Assembly (NCBI RefSeq): GCF_016888005.1
Contig: NZ_JAFDVE010000029.1
Span: 23,818-87,817 of the forward strand
Length of the DNA stretch: 64,000 nt
Origin: Phycicoccus sp. CSK15P-2
Lineage (GTDB): Bacteria; Actinomycetota; Actinomycetes; Actinomycetales; Dermatophilaceae
Direction: 5' to 3'
The notes beneath the pieces were generated by a model. It was not told the DNA's origin. It saw only the letters and a program-made list of their open reading frames with translations, and ran no database searches. Positions 42,709-56,410 of the stretch are shown in pieces; positions within the stretch are counted from its first letter, which is position 1, and each line of letters opens with the position of its first letter. The translations under genes and the position numbers were made by a program.

Positions 42709-43722
42709 ATGTGCGCGTCGCACACCTCGCCCACCACCCAGCCGAGCCGCCGTCTCGTCGGACGCAGGACCCTCGTCCGGGGAGCCGGGGGCCTCCTCGT
42801 CGCCGGGGGCGGCATCGCGGCCACCGCCACCACCGCGGTCGCCGCCACCTCGCAGAACGGCTGGCCGGCCGGCACGTCGAGCGAGGTGCCGCTCTCGTCC
42901 GTCTCGGTCGGCGCCGCCACCTTCCCCGCGGGGGTGCGGACCGGGGACGTGTACACCGTGCTGCGCTACGTCGCCCGGCAGTTCGACTCGACCGTCGAGG
43001 CGCTCTACTCCCCCGGATGCTGGGGCCACAGCTACCGCGAGATCTCCGGCAGCACGACGCTGTCGAACCACTCGAGCGGGACGGCCGTCGACTGCAACGC
43101 CCCCGACCACCCGCTCGGCGCGTCCGGCACGTTCACCGCCGCGCAGGTGTCGGCGATCCGGGCCGTCCTCGACCGGTGCAACGGCGTCGTCCGCTGGGGC
43201 GGGGACTACTCGGGCCGCAAGGACGAGATGCACTTCGAGATCAACGTCCCGCCGGGCGACTCACGCCTGACCTCGCTGGCGGCGAGCCTCGGCGGGGGCG
43301 GTGGCACCCCGGACCCCGAGCCGATCGCCTGGACGACGGTGCGCTCGGGCGACTCGGGCTTCCGGGTCCGCACCGCGCAGTACCTGCTGCGCCAGCGCGG
43401 CCAGTCGCTCTCTGCCGACGGCATCTTCGGGTCGGGCACGGCCAGTGCCGTGCGCTCCTTCCAGTCCTCCCAGGGGCTGGCCGTCGACGGGATCGTCGGG
43501 ACGAACACCTGGACGGCCCTCGTGGTGACGGTGCGGTCCGGGTCCTCCGGTGACGCCGTGCGCGGCGTGCAGACCTGCCTGTCCGCCAAGGGCTTCTCGA
43601 CGACGGTCGACGGGATCTTCGGCTCCGGCACCGACGGCAAGGTCCGCTCGTTCCAGAGCTCGCGCAGCCTCGTCGTCGACGGGATCGTCGGCTCCGACAC
43701 CTGGCAGGCCCTCGAGGCCTGA
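42709..43722 (+). CDS. Tat-exported M15 peptidase with two peptidoglycan-binding domains
   Basis: This 337-residue exported enzyme has a twin-arginine signal (LVGRRTLVRGAGGLLVAGG, Arg19-Arg20, cleavage after about residue 47). An M15 domain follows with zinc ligands in LSNHSSGTAVDCNAPDH (His, Asp) and DEMHFEI (His). Two C-terminal PG_binding_1 repeats each contain a DGIFGSGT...VRSFQSS...DGIVG pattern. It would cleave stem peptides of peptidoglycan. ATG 42709 has a GAGGAG ribosome-binding site. TatA/TatC are encoded 12 kb away on the other strand. Confidence 0.88.
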   Translation: MCASHTSPTTQPSRRLVGRRTLVRGAGGLLVAGGGIAATATTAVAATSQNGWPAGTSSEVPLSSVSVGAATFPAGVRTGDVYTVLRYVARQFDSTVEALYSPGCWGHSYREISGSTTLSNHSSGTAVDCNAPDHPLGASGTFTAAQVSAIRAVLDRCNGVVRWGGDYSGRKDEMHFEINVPPGDSRLTSLAASLGGGGGTPDPEPIAWTTVRSGDSGFRVRTAQYLLRQRGQSLSADGIFGSGTASAVRSFQSSQGLAVDGIVGTNTWTALVVTVRSGSSGDAVRGVQTCLSAKGFSTTVDGIFGSGTDGKVRSFQSSRSLVVDGIVGSDTWQALEA

Positions 43723-43739
43723 CGACCCCGTCCCGGCAG

Positions 43740-43824
43740 CTTTCCCGCCTGGTGCCGGAAGGGTCGGTCACGCCCCCCGAACGTCTCGGGGCATGACGCA
43801 ACGTTCTGGCACCAGGCGAGAAAG
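43740..43824. terminator. Long inverted repeat with inner hairpin between convergent genes
   Basis: Arms at 43740-43756 and 43808-43824 pair at 16 of 17 positions (core CGCCTGGTGCC/GGCACCAGGCG). The 51-base interval contains a second hairpin, CCCCGA-acgtc-TCGGGG at 43775-43791. The structure fills the 120-bp gap between the M15 peptidase (ends 43722) and mpa (ends 43843), with A/T-rich tails outside the outer arms (CTTTC and GAAAG). A bidirectional terminator is the simplest reading; its size is larger than needed. Confidence 0.5.
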
Positions 43825-43842
43825 AAGAGTCCGGTGGCCGGG

Positions 43843-45591
43843 TCAGAGGTACTGGCCGGTGTTCGCGACGTTCGTGATGGACTTGCCGGGCTCAGCGCCC
43901 TCCTTCGTCTTGATGAGGGTGCGGATGTAGACGATCCGCTCCCCCTTCTTCCCGGAGATGCGCGCCCAGTCGTCGGGGTTGGTCGTGTTCGGCAGGTCCT
44001 CGTTCTCGCGGAACTCGTCGGTGCACGATCCGAGCAGGTGGTCGACCCGCAACCCGCGCTGCCCGGTGTTCAGGAAGTCCTTGATCGCCATCTTCTTCGC
44101 CCGGTCGACGATGTTCTGGATCATCGCGCCGGAGTTGAAGTCCTTGAAGTAGAGGATCTCCTTGTCGCCGCCCGCGTAGGTGACCTCGAGGAAGCGGTTG
44201 TCCTCCTCCTCGCTGTACATCCGCAGCACGACGGCCTCGATCATGGCCTCGACGGTGGCGTCGTCGGACCCGCCGTTCTGGGCGACGTCGTCCGGGTGCA
44301 GCGGGAGCCCGACCGTGACGTACTTGGCGAAGATCTCGCGCGCCGCCTCGGCGTCCGGGCGCTCGATCTTGATCTTCACGTCGAGCCGCCCGGGCCGCAG
44401 GATCGCGGGGTCGATCATGTCCTCGCGGTTCGAGGCGCCGATGACGATGACGTTCTCGAGACCCTCGACGCCGTCGATCTCGGCGAGCAGCTGCGGGACG
44501 ATCGTCGTCTCGACGTCCGAGGACACGCCGGACCCCCGGGTGCGGAACAGCGACTCCATCTCGTCGAAGAACACGACGACCGGGTAGCCCTCGTTCGACT
44601 TCTCCCGAGCCCGCTGGAAGATGAGCCGGATGTGCCGCTCGGTCTCGCCGACGTACTTGTTGAGCAGCTCGGGGCCCTTGATGTTGAGGAAGTACGACTT
44701 CCCCGGCTCCCGGCCCTCCTTCTCGGCGACCTTGCGCGCGAGCGAGGCGGCCACCGCCTTGGCGATCATCGTCTTCCCGCAGCCGGGCGGTCCGTAGAGC
44801 AGGACCCCCTTCGGAGGCTTGAGCATGTGCTCGGTGTAGAGGTCGGGGTGCAGGTAGGGCAGCTCGACGGCGTCGCGGATGGCCTCGATCTGGCCCGAGA
44901 GCCCGCCGATGTCGGTGTAGCCGATGTCGGGCACCTCCTCGAGCACGAGGTCGGCGACCTCCGCCTTCGGGATGCGTTCGAAGACGAAGCCCGAGCGGGG
45001 CTCGAGGAGCAGGGCGTCACCGGCGCGGACCGTGACGTCCTCGAGCGACGCCGCGACCCTGCAGACCCGCTCCTCGTCGGCCTGCGCGACCACGAGAACC
45101 CGGCCGTCCTCGAGGACCTCCTTGCACAGGACGACCTCGCCGACCGTCTCGTACCCGTGCGCGGCGACGACGTTCATCGCCTCGTTGAGCATGACCTCGC
45201 GCCCTGGGGCGAGAGTGGCTGGCTCGATGGACGGGCTGACGGCCACGTGCATCTTCCGGCCGCTCGTGAGGATGTCCGCCGTGCCGTCGTCGAAGAGCTG
45301 GACGACCGTTCCGTAGGCCGCGGGGGGCTGGGCCAGACGGTCGACCTCGGACTTCAGGGTGACGATCTGCTCGCGGGCCTCGCGCAGGGTCCGCACGAGC
45401 CGCTCGTTCTGGGCCGAGAGGGTGGCGGTCTGGGAGCGCAGCGATGCGAGGTCGCGCTCCATGGCGCGCACCTGGCCGGGGCCGGCCTCTCCCCGCGCGC
45501 GCAGGGCGGCGAGCTCGGCCTCCAGGGACCTGCGCTCGGCGTCCAGCCGCTCCCGGCTCCGCTGCTCGTCGCGGGGCTCATCGGTGCTCAT
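43843..45591 (-). CDS. mpa: Proteasome-associated ATPase Mpa/ARC
   Basis: This 582-residue hexameric AAA unfoldase delivers pupylated proteins to PrcAB. It has an N-terminal coiled coil at about 10-88 (Pup-binding), OB domains at about 95-210, and an AAA module with Walker A GPPGCGKT at 267-274 and Walker [11 protein letters not shown]. The sequence ends TGQYL, the C-terminal motif that docks in the alpha-ring pockets. ATG 45591 is chosen because the coiled coil starts soon after. trmI follows upstream on the same strand (25-bp gap), so they may be one transcript. Confidence 0.95.
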   Translation of the reverse strand: MSTDEPRDEQRSRERLDAERRSLEAELAALRARGEAGPGQVRAMERDLASLRSQTATLSAQNERLVRTLREAREQIVTLKSEVDRLAQPPAAYGTVVQLFDDGTADILTSGRKMHVAVSPSIEPATLAPGREVMLNEAMNVVAAHGYETVGEVVLCKEVLEDGRVLVVAQADEERVCRVAASLEDVTVRAGDALLLEPRSGFVFERIPKAEVADLVLEEVPDIGYTDIGGLSGQIEAIRDAVELPYLHPDLYTEHMLKPPKGVLLYGPPGCGKTMIAKAVAASLARKVAEKEGREPGKSYFLNIKGPELLNKYVGETERHIRLIFQRAREKSNEGYPVVVFFDEMESLFRTRGSGVSSDVETTIVPQLLAEIDGVEGLENVIVIGASNREDMIDPAILRPGRLDVKIKIERPDAEAAREIFAKYVTVGLPLHPDDVAQNGGSDDATVEAMIEAVVLRMYSEEEDNRFLEVTYAGGDKEILYFKDFNSGAMIQNIVDRAKKMAIKDFLNTGQRGLRVDHLLGSCTDEFRENEDLPNTTNPDDWARISGKKGERIVYIRTLIKTKEGAEPGKSITNVANTGQYL

Positions 45592-45616
45592 ACCCGACGA
45601 TAACCCGCGGGCATCC

Positions 45617-46606
<990 letters not shown>

Positions 46607-47707
46607 CTAGGTGCGTCGGCGCGACCCGCTCGCCGCCGCCTCCACGGCCCCGGCACTCGTCACGCCCCACACCGAACCCTCCCGGGTGAGCACGACGAGA
46701 CCGTTCCGGCTGCCGGCCATGGCGCGCAGCACCGGGCCGACGCTGCCCTCCGGGCCGGTCTCGACCACGTTGCCGTCCGGGATCCGGGTGACGACGGCAC
46801 CGACCGGGGTCGTCGGGCCGGCGGCGTCGGCCTCACCGGCCGCGAGGACGAGGGTGGGACGACCGTGCTCGTCCTCGCAGACGACGACGGCGTCGTGCAC
46901 TCGTGCCTCGGCCAGGGGTGTCTCGCCGGGGAGCACCACGGCCGGTTGCGCGACGTCGCCGACGTGCACGGTGTCGATGACGCGCTCGAGCCGGGCCCGG
47001 CGGATGGCGGACGTCGCCCCTGACCAGAGCACCCAACCCATGACGAGCGCCAGGCCGGCGTCGAAGAGGTCCGGCCTGTCCCCGCGGACGAGCGGCCGGA
47101 CGAGGAACCAGGCGACGACACCGACGGCCACGACCTGGCCCAGCCGGCCCGCGACCTGCAGCCCGGTGTCGCGGCGGCCGGTGACCGCCCACACGAGCGA
47201 CTGCACGGCGGCGCCGCCGTCGAGCGGGAGGCCGGGCAGCAGGTTGAAGAGCGCGAGGATGCCGTTCATCAGGGTGAACGACCACGCGAAGTCGCTCGCG
47301 ACGCCGCCCACGACGGAGGACCACACCCCGCCGAGGAGCGCGAGGGACGCGTTGACCGCGGGCCCGCTGAGCGCCACCGCGGCCGTGCGGCCAGGGGTCG
47401 CGCCGGTGGAGTCGTAGGCGGTGTGCCCGCCCCACACCGTCGCGACGATCCGGTGGACCCGGAAGCCGAGGATCCTCGCGGTGACGGCGTGACCCACCTC
47501 GTGCCCGAGCACCGCGACGACGATGCTGACGACGAGCCACGCGGCGTAGGCGAGTGCGTAGCCGGTCCCGAGCCCCGACCCCGCCTGCCAGCCGAGGAAG
47601 GCGATGACGACCGCGAGCAACAGCCACGTGCGGTCGAGGAAGACCGGGACACCGGCGACCCGTCCGAGCCGCAGTGCGCCGGGCGGCGCCGGGGGTGCGG
47701 TGGACAT
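46607..47707 (-). CDS. Site-2-protease-like membrane metalloprotease (M50)
   Basis: This 366-residue intramembrane zinc protease has HEXXH as HEVGH at 69-73, a second motif LFNLLPGLPLDGGAAVQSLV that carries the third ligand (NxxPxxPxDG), and about six hydrophobic segments. The C-terminal half (IDTVHVGDVAQPAVVLPGET onwards) looks like a degenerate pair of CBS domains, which in this group may sense nucleotides. Possible roles include cleavage of membrane-bound regulators. It is 9 bp upstream of trmI on the same strand and divergent from metH. Confidence 0.88.
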   Translation of the reverse strand: MSTAPPAPPGALRLGRVAGVPVFLDRTWLLLAVVIAFLGWQAGSGLGTGYALAYAAWLVVSIVVAVLGHEVGHAVTARILGFRVHRIVATVWGGHTAYDSTGATPGRTAAVALSGPAVNASLALLGGVWSSVVGGVASDFAWSFTLMNGILALFNLLPGLPLDGGAAVQSLVWAVTGRRDTGLQVAGRLGQVVAVGVVAWFLVRPLVRGDRPDLFDAGLALVMGWVLWSGATSAIRRARLERVIDTVHVGDVAQPAVVLPGETPLAEARVHDAVVVCEDEHGRPTLVLAAGEADAAGPTTPVGAVVTRIPDGNVVETGPEGSVGPVLRAMAGSRNGLVVLTREGSVWGVTSAGAVEAAASGSRRRT

Positions 47708-47783
47708 GCGAGGACCCTACGCGAGCCGCCCGGCATACTGATTGCCGCACCCGACGACGTCCCGAGAGGACCCTGACCGAGCC

Positions 47784-51575
<3,792 letters not shown>

Positions 51576-51597
51576 CCCCCTCTGTTCCCGCCGTCTG

Positions 51598-51627
51598 CCC
51601 GGCACGCCGTCGGAGACGGATGCCGGG
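51598..51627. terminator. metH terminator hairpin
   Basis: CCCGGCA pairs with TGCCGGG and an inner CCGTC pairs with GACGG, giving 12 base pairs with small internal bulges and a three-base loop. It begins 23 bases after the metH stop. There is no U-tract. Confidence 0.6.
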
Positions 51628-51688
51628 AGCGCGGGGGTCCTGGGAGTGGTGACGTGACCCTGTCGGCGTCGGCGCCTACCGTGACCGT

Positions 51689-52534
51689 ATGACGCCTGCC
51701 CTCTCGCCGAGCCGTGCCGCGGACTTCAAGCAGTGTCCGCTGCTGTTCCGGTTCCGGACGGTCGACAAGCTCGAGGGGCCGCCCTCCCCCGCCGCCGCTC
51801 GCGGCACGCTCGTCCACGCCGTCCTCGAGCACCTGTTCGACCTCCCGGCCGCCGAGCGCACCGCGGACGCCGCGGTGGCCCTGCTGGAGCCGCGATGGCG
51901 GGCACTGGTCGAGGAGCGTCCCGAGCTCGGGGCGATGATCGAGGACGACGACGCGCTCGACGAGGCGTCCTGGTTCGCGGGCGCACGGACGCTGGTCGAG
52001 CAGTGGTTCGACCTCGAGGACCCCACCCGGCTGGAGCCCGCGGCCCGTGAGCTGTACGTCGAGACGGAGGTCGAGGGCCTCACCCTGCGCGGCTACGTCG
52101 ACCGCCTCGACATCGCCCCCGACGGCGCCATGCGGGTGGTCGACTACAAGACGGGTCGCTCCCCGAGCGAGCTGTTCGAGGCCAAGGCGCTGTTCCAGAT
52201 GAAGTTCTACGCCCTCGTCCTCTGGCGGCTGCACGGCGCGGTGCCGACGATGCTCCAGCTCGTCTACCTCGGGAACGGCGAGGTCGTACGCTACGTCCCG
52301 GACGAGCGCGACCTGCGGGCGGTCGAGCGCAACGTGCGAGCCATCTGGGACGCCGTCGTGCGGGCGGCCCGCACCGGGGACTGGCGGCCGCGCACCTCCC
52401 GGCTCTGCGACTGGTGCGACTTCCGGGGGTACTGCCCGGAGTTCGGCGGCACTCCCCCGCCGCTGCCCGAGGGGGCCGGGCTCATCGCGCTCGACCCCGC
52501 CCGGTCAGGCGCCGCCGACCTCGCCGACGACTGA
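51689..52534 (+). CDS. RecB-family exonuclease (PD-(D/E)XK, Fe-S type)
   Basis: This 281-residue Cas4/AddB-like nuclease has the N-terminal SPSRAADFKQCPLLFRFR (Cys16), an ARGTLVHAVLEHLFDL His, GYVDRLDIA plus VVDYKTGRS (the D...DxK nuclease core), and a C-terminal cysteine cluster RLCDWCDFRGYCPEF. Four cysteines in this arrangement normally bind a 4Fe-4S cluster. There are no CRISPR genes nearby, so a DNA-repair role is more likely than adaptation. Its 3' end overlaps the convergent HAD gene by 30 bp. Confidence 0.88.
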   Translation: MTPALSPSRAADFKQCPLLFRFRTVDKLEGPPSPAAARGTLVHAVLEHLFDLPAAERTADAAVALLEPRWRALVEERPELGAMIEDDDALDEASWFAGARTLVEQWFDLEDPTRLEPAARELYVETEVEGLTLRGYVDRLDIAPDGAMRVVDYKTGRSPSELFEAKALFQMKFYALVLWRLHGAVPTMLQLVYLGNGEVVRYVPDERDLRAVERNVRAIWDAVVRAARTGDWRPRTSRLCDWCDFRGYCPEFGGTPPPLPEGAGLIALDPARSGAADLADD

Positions 52535-53182
52535 CGCCGCCAGCGCGGCCAGCCGCTCGGGGGTCACCCCCTCGAGCCCGTCGACGTGCACCGAACCGGC
52601 GAGCTCGGGCACGGCGACGACGTGCGGCACGGCCACCGTCGGTACGCCTGCGGCCACGGCCGAGCGCACGCCGGTCGGGCTGTCCTCGATGGCCACACAG
52701 CGCCCCGGGTCGACCCGGAGCAGCCGCGCCGCCGCGAGGTAGGGCTCCGGATGCGGCTTGCCGTGCTCGACCTCGTCCCCCGTGACCACCGCGGCGAAGG
52801 CCGCTGGGGGGAGGGCCTGTACGACGGCGAGGGCGAGCGAGCGCCACGACATCGTCACGAGCGCGCACGGGACCCCGGCCTCGCCGAGCGCCGCGAGGAG
52901 ATCACGCGCACCCGGGCGCCAGGGCACGTGCTCACGCACCTGCGCCACGACCCGGTCGAGGAGGACCTCGACGATCCGCTCGGGCTCCCACGTCAGCGGT
53001 GAGTGGTCGCGGATGAACCGCGCCGAGACCATGAGGTCGTTTCCGACGAGCTGATGGGCGAACTCGTCGCTCCACGTCCCGCCGGCCTCCTCGACGATGG
53101 CGTGCTCCGCGGCGATCCAGTACGGCTCGGTGTCCACCAGGGTTCCGTCCATGTCCCAGAGGACCGCTGCGGGGAGGCTCAC
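52505..53182 (-). CDS. HAD-family phosphatase (beta-phosphoglucomutase-like)
   Basis: This 225-residue HAD hydrolase has motif I VLWDMDGTLVDTEPYWIAAE, a helical cap, motif II VTMSWRSLA, and motif III/IV with KPHPEPYLAAARLLRVDPGR and VAIEDSPTGVRSAVAAGVPT. It resembles sugar-phosphate phosphatases. The substrate is not determined. GTG 53182 gives the conserved start. The 30-bp 3' overlap with the RecB-type gene is convergent. This gene sits beside PAC2 in several actinobacteria. Confidence 0.85.
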   Translation of the reverse strand: MSLPAAVLWDMDGTLVDTEPYWIAAEHAIVEEAGGTWSDEFAHQLVGNDLMVSARFIRDHSPLTWEPERIVEVLLDRVVAQVREHVPWRPGARDLLAALGEAGVPCALVTMSWRSLALAVVQALPPAAFAAVVTGDEVEHGKPHPEPYLAAARLLRVDPGRCVAIEDSPTGVRSAVAAGVPTVAVPHVVAVPELAGSVHVDGLEGVTPERLAALAASVVGEVGGA

Positions 53183-53239
53183 GAGGAGAGACCCTATCGA
53201 GCCGTAGGCTGGAGCAATGACCCCGGAGGGAGGACGCCC

Positions 53240-54103
53240 GTGATCGAGCTCGAGGACATCGGTGCGCTGCGCGACCCGGTGATGATCGCTGCGTTCGAAG
53301 GCTGGAACGACGCCGGCGAGGCCGCCAGCGCCGTCGTCGAGCACCTGGCCCGCATCTGGGACGCCGACGTCGTCGCGGCCCTTGACCCCGAGGACTACTA
53401 CGACTTCCAGGTCAACCGGCCGCGGGTCGTGGCAGAGAACGGCAAGCGCAGGATCAGCTGGCGTACGACCCGGGTGCTCGTGGCGCGGGACACCTCTCTC
53501 GGCCGGGACGTCGTCCTCGTCCAGGGCGTCGAGCCGTCCTTCCGCTGGCGTGCCTTCGCCATCGAGCTGATGGAGCTCGCCGAGGGTGCCGAGGTGTCGA
53601 TGGTCGTCACGCTGGGCGCGCTCATGGCGGACGTCGCCCACAGCCGGCCCATCCCCGTCACCGCGACGTCGGACAACGAGGACACCCGGCATCGGCACGG
53701 GCTCGAGATGAGCAGTTACGAGGGGCCCACCGGCATCGTGGGGGTCGTCGCAGACGCCGCCGTGCAGGTCGGCCTGCCGTCGGTGTCCTGCTGGGCTGCT
53801 GTGCCGCACTACGCGGGTCACACCCCCTCGCCGAAGGCCACCGCCGCGTTGCTCGGGCGGCTCGAGGAGCTGTTCGACGGGCCGATCGAGCACGGTGAGC
53901 TCGACGACGACGCACGTGCCTGGGAGCGCGGCATCGACGAGCTCGCGGCCTCGGACACCGAGGTGGCGGAGTACGTGGAGAGCCTGGAGGAGGCCCAGGA
54001 CACGGCCGAGCTGCCGGAGGCGAGCGGCGACGCCATCGCCAAGGAGTTCGAGCGGTACCTGCGGCGGCGGGGCACCGACGAGAAGGGCTCCTCGGGGCCC
54101 TGA
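53240..54103 (+). CDS. PAC2 family protein
   Basis: This 287-residue actinobacterial member of PAC2, a family related to proteasome-assembly chaperones, begins IELEDIGALRDPVMIAAFEG and contains VVLVQGVEPSFRWRAFAIEL and SCWAAVPHYAGHTPSPKATA. A Glu-rich C-terminal tail (DTEVAEYVESLEEAQDTAEL) follows. GTG 53240 has a strong GGAGGGAGG ribosome-binding site. Whether it assists PrcAB assembly is not established in bacteria. It is divergent from the HAD gene by 57 bp. Confidence 0.87.
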   Translation: MIELEDIGALRDPVMIAAFEGWNDAGEAASAVVEHLARIWDADVVAALDPEDYYDFQVNRPRVVAENGKRRISWRTTRVLVARDTSLGRDVVLVQGVEPSFRWRAFAIELMELAEGAEVSMVVTLGALMADVAHSRPIPVTATSDNEDTRHRHGLEMSSYEGPTGIVGVVADAAVQVGLPSVSCWAAVPHYAGHTPSPKATAALLGRLEELFDGPIEHGELDDDARAWERGIDELAASDTEVAEYVESLEEAQDTAELPEASGDAIAKEFERYLRRRGTDEKGSSGP

Positions 54104-54216
54104 CGCGTCGGGCCCGGCGAGGTCGCCACCGCGCGTGGACCGGGCCGTGTGGGCGTACCCTCCTCCCGCCCACGCACGGGACGGTGCGTGGGGCGCGGAC
54201 GGGCCGAGGCGGTGGG

Positions 54217-54303
54217 TCAGGCCGGGCCCGTCGTCAGGTACTCCTGGATGCGCGCGGCGAGGATGGCGGACACGCTGAACCCGACGTCGCGCAGCCGGCG
54301 CAC
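54217..54303 (-). other. Short orphan reading frame, possible gene remnant
   Basis: The 229-bp gap between PAC2 and mshC (54104-54332) holds a minus-strand frame encoding VRRLRDVGFSVSAILAARIQ and EYLTTGPA to a stop. Codon use is gene-like. The frame is closed upstream by a TGA after about 35 codons, and the only start is GTG 54303. It could be the 3' end of a lost gene or a tiny protein. I do not recognise the sequence. Nothing else is seen in this gap. Confidence 0.25.
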
Positions 54304-54332
54304 GTGGAGGGCGTCTGAGGGTCAAGCCCTCG

Positions 54333-55586
54333 TCACAGGCGGACCCCGAGCAGTGCGTCGAGCGTCCGTGCGAGGAGGCCCGGTGCGCCGGGGTCCTCGC
54401 TCTCCCCCGCCATCGTGCGTTCACACCATTCGTCGACCGCGGAGAGCGCCCGGGCCGTCGAGAGGTCGTCCGCCAGGGCGGCGCGGACCGCAGCCACGGT
54501 GCCGGTGGCGTCGACACCACCGTTCGTCGAGAGGGCCTCGCGCCAGCGGTCCAGCCGGGCCTGCGCCTCGTCGAGGAGGGCGTCGGTGTGGTCCCACTCG
54601 GTGCGGTAGTGCTGGGCGAGGAGCAGGAGCCGGATGGCCATCGGGTCGACGCCGTCGGCCCGCAGCCGGGACACGAGGACGAGGTTGCCCCGCGACTTGC
54701 TCATCTTCTCGCCCTCGAACCCGACCATCGCCTGGTGCACGTAGAGCCGGGAGAAGACGTCCTCACCGGTGAGCGCGTTGCCCTGGACCGCGCTCATCTC
54801 GTGGTGCGGGAAGACGAGATCGGTGCCCCCACCCGTGATGTCGACGGGATGGCCGAGATGCGTCAGCGAGATCGCGGTGCACTCGATGTGCCAGCCCGGA
54901 CGTCCCGCGCCGAGGACGGGGTCCTCCCACGAGGGCTCTTCCGGACGCGCACCACGCCACAGCAGCGGGTCGAGCGGGTCGCGCTTGCCGGGCCGGTCGG
55001 GGTCGCCGCCGCGCGTGGGGAAGACCTCGGACATCCGCTCGCGGCTCCAGTGCGAGACGGCGCCGAAGCCGGGGCACCGGGCGAGGTCGAGGTAGACGTC
55101 GTCACCGGCACCCTCGCCGTCCGGGACCGGCACCCGGTACGCGGCACCGGAGTCGACGAGCCGGCACACGTCGCGGGCGATGTCGTCCATGGACTCGACG
55201 ACGCCGAGGAACCGGTCCGGTGGGAGGACGCCGAGGGCTGTCATGTCCTCACGGAAGAGGTCGATCTCGGAGGTCGCGAGCTCGCGCCAGTCCCGGCCGT
55301 CGCGGTGCGCCCGCTCGAGCAGGGGGTCGTCGACGTCGGTGACGTTCTGGACGTACTCGACACGGTGCCCGGCGTCGCGCAGCGCACGGACGACGAGGTC
55401 GAAGGTGACGTACGTGGCCGCGTGCCCGAGATGCGTCGCGTCGTACGGGGTGATGCCGCACACGTAGACCCGGGCCACGTCCCCCGGGTCGACCGGCACG
55501 ACCTCGCCGCGACTCGTGTCGTGCAGCCGGAGCGGCTCACCGAGACCGGGGACGGCAGGGACGAACGGGGTGGGCCACGACTTCAC
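54333..55586 (-). CDS. mshC: Cysteine:glucosaminyl-inositol ligase MshC
   Basis: This 417-residue ligase joins cysteine to GlcN-Ins in mycothiol synthesis. It is a CysS paralogue with the HIGH-like ITPYDATHLGHAATYVTFDL, the KMSKS motif FEGEKMSKSRGNLVLVS and GWHIECTAIS carrying zinc-binding residues. The N-terminal SWPTPFVPAVPGLGEPLRLH and the absence of the CysS C-terminal anticodon domain distinguish MshC from cysteinyl-tRNA synthetase. It heads the minus-strand group with SCO1664-like, DUF3090 and phosphatase genes, the normal actinobacterial order. Confidence 0.93.
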   Translation of the reverse strand: MKSWPTPFVPAVPGLGEPLRLHDTSRGEVVPVDPGDVARVYVCGITPYDATHLGHAATYVTFDLVVRALRDAGHRVEYVQNVTDVDDPLLERAHRDGRDWRELATSEIDLFREDMTALGVLPPDRFLGVVESMDDIARDVCRLVDSGAAYRVPVPDGEGAGDDVYLDLARCPGFGAVSHWSRERMSEVFPTRGGDPDRPGKRDPLDPLLWRGARPEEPSWEDPVLGAGRPGWHIECTAISLTHLGHPVDITGGGTDLVFPHHEMSAVQGNALTGEDVFSRLYVHQAMVGFEGEKMSKSRGNLVLVSRLRADGVDPMAIRLLLLAQHYRTEWDHTDALLDEAQARLDRWREALSTNGGVDATGTVAAVRAALADDLSTARALSAVDEWCERTMAGESEDPGAPGLLARTLDALLGVRL

Positions 55587-55609
55587 GGGCCGAGCCTACG
55601 GGGCACCGG

Positions 55610-56410
55610 TCACAGGGCCGGCCACGGGATGGCGGGCCAGCCGCCGTGCGGCACCGGATGGTGGCCGCGCCGGCACAGCGCGGCGACCCGCATCCGCAGG
55701 GCCTCGACCTCGTCGACGGTGAGCAGCGGTTCGAGCTCCTCCTCCAGCGGGCCACCCAGAGCCTCGGCGAGACGCGCCAGCCGCTCCCGGTCGGAGTCGG
55801 CGAGCGGCTCCCCGGCCCATCCCCAGAGGACGGTGCGCAGCTTGGGCTCGACCCCCAGGCTCACGCCGTGGTCGCAGCCCCGGACGACACCGTCCTCCCG
55901 GAGGAGGTGGCCTCCCTTGCGGTCGGAGTTGTTGATCGCGGCGTCGAAGACGGCGACCGTGCGCAGCGCCGGTTCGTCGGAGTGCACGACGAGCACCGGC
56001 TCGCCGAGGGGCGTCTCGCCCTCCAGCACCGTGAACCATCCGTCGGGCACCTCGTCGGGGTCGACGACCGCGACGAGCGGGTTCGGGTCGTCCTCGAGCG
56101 GCCCCACCCAGAGCTGGACCGACCCGCGGCCGAGCGGCCCTTCCCGCAGGACGGTCGGGGGGACGACGTCGAACCCCCCGGCCTCGCTGACCAGCCACGC
56201 CGCCCGCTCCCGCGCGACGAGCGTGCCGTCCGGGTAGTCCCACAGCGGGCGCTCGGTGGCCTCGGGCTTGTGGATGACCAGGACCCGGTCGAGGGGGTCG
56301 CCGACCACGCAGAGCAGTGCGCCGTTGGACGAGCCCGACACCCGCCCGACGGGAGTGAGGTCCCCCCGGGTCAGGAGGTCCTCGAGCTCAGCGCCGGTAG
56401 CCGTTGGCAC
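55610..56410 (-). CDS. SCO1664-family protein (PI3/4-kinase-like fold)
   Basis: This 266-residue conserved actinobacterial protein shows GRVSGSSNGALLCVVGDPLD, VLVIHKPEATERPLWDYPDG (possible nucleotide-binding Lys) and TVAVFDAAINNSDRKGGHLL followed by GCDHGVSLGVE, which resemble catalytic and metal-binding elements of the PI3/4-kinase/HipA fold. Enzymatic activity is not established. GTG 56410 overlaps the DUF3090 gene by 23 bp; a downstream start would lose the helix ELEDLLTRGDL. It is in the mshC group. Confidence 0.78.
   Translation of the reverse strand: MPTATGAELEDLLTRGDLTPVGRVSGSSNGALLCVVGDPLDRVLVIHKPEATERPLWDYPDGTLVARERAAWLVSEAGGFDVVPPTVLREGPLGRGSVQLWVGPLEDDPNPLVAVVDPDEVPDGWFTVLEGETPLGEPVLVVHSDEPALRTVAVFDAAINNSDRKGGHLLREDGVVRGCDHGVSLGVEPKLRTVLWGWAGEPLADSDRERLARLAEALGGPLEEELEPLLTVDEVEALRMRVAALCRRGHHPVPHGGWPAIPWPAL

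Noticed and set aside
47708..47783. Riboswitch in front of metH
   Set aside because: The gap to the divergent M50 gene is only 76 bp, too short for a cobalamin or SAM riboswitch plus promoter, and no conserved core is present.
51689..52534. Cas4-type adaptation gene of a CRISPR system
   Set aside because: The nuclease has the Cas4-like cysteine cluster, but no cas1, cas2 or repeat array is present. A general RecB-family repair nuclease fits better.
54333..55586. Cysteinyl-tRNA synthetase
   Set aside because: The catalytic fold is shared, but the N-terminus, length and neighbours match MshC, and the CysS C-terminal domain is missing.
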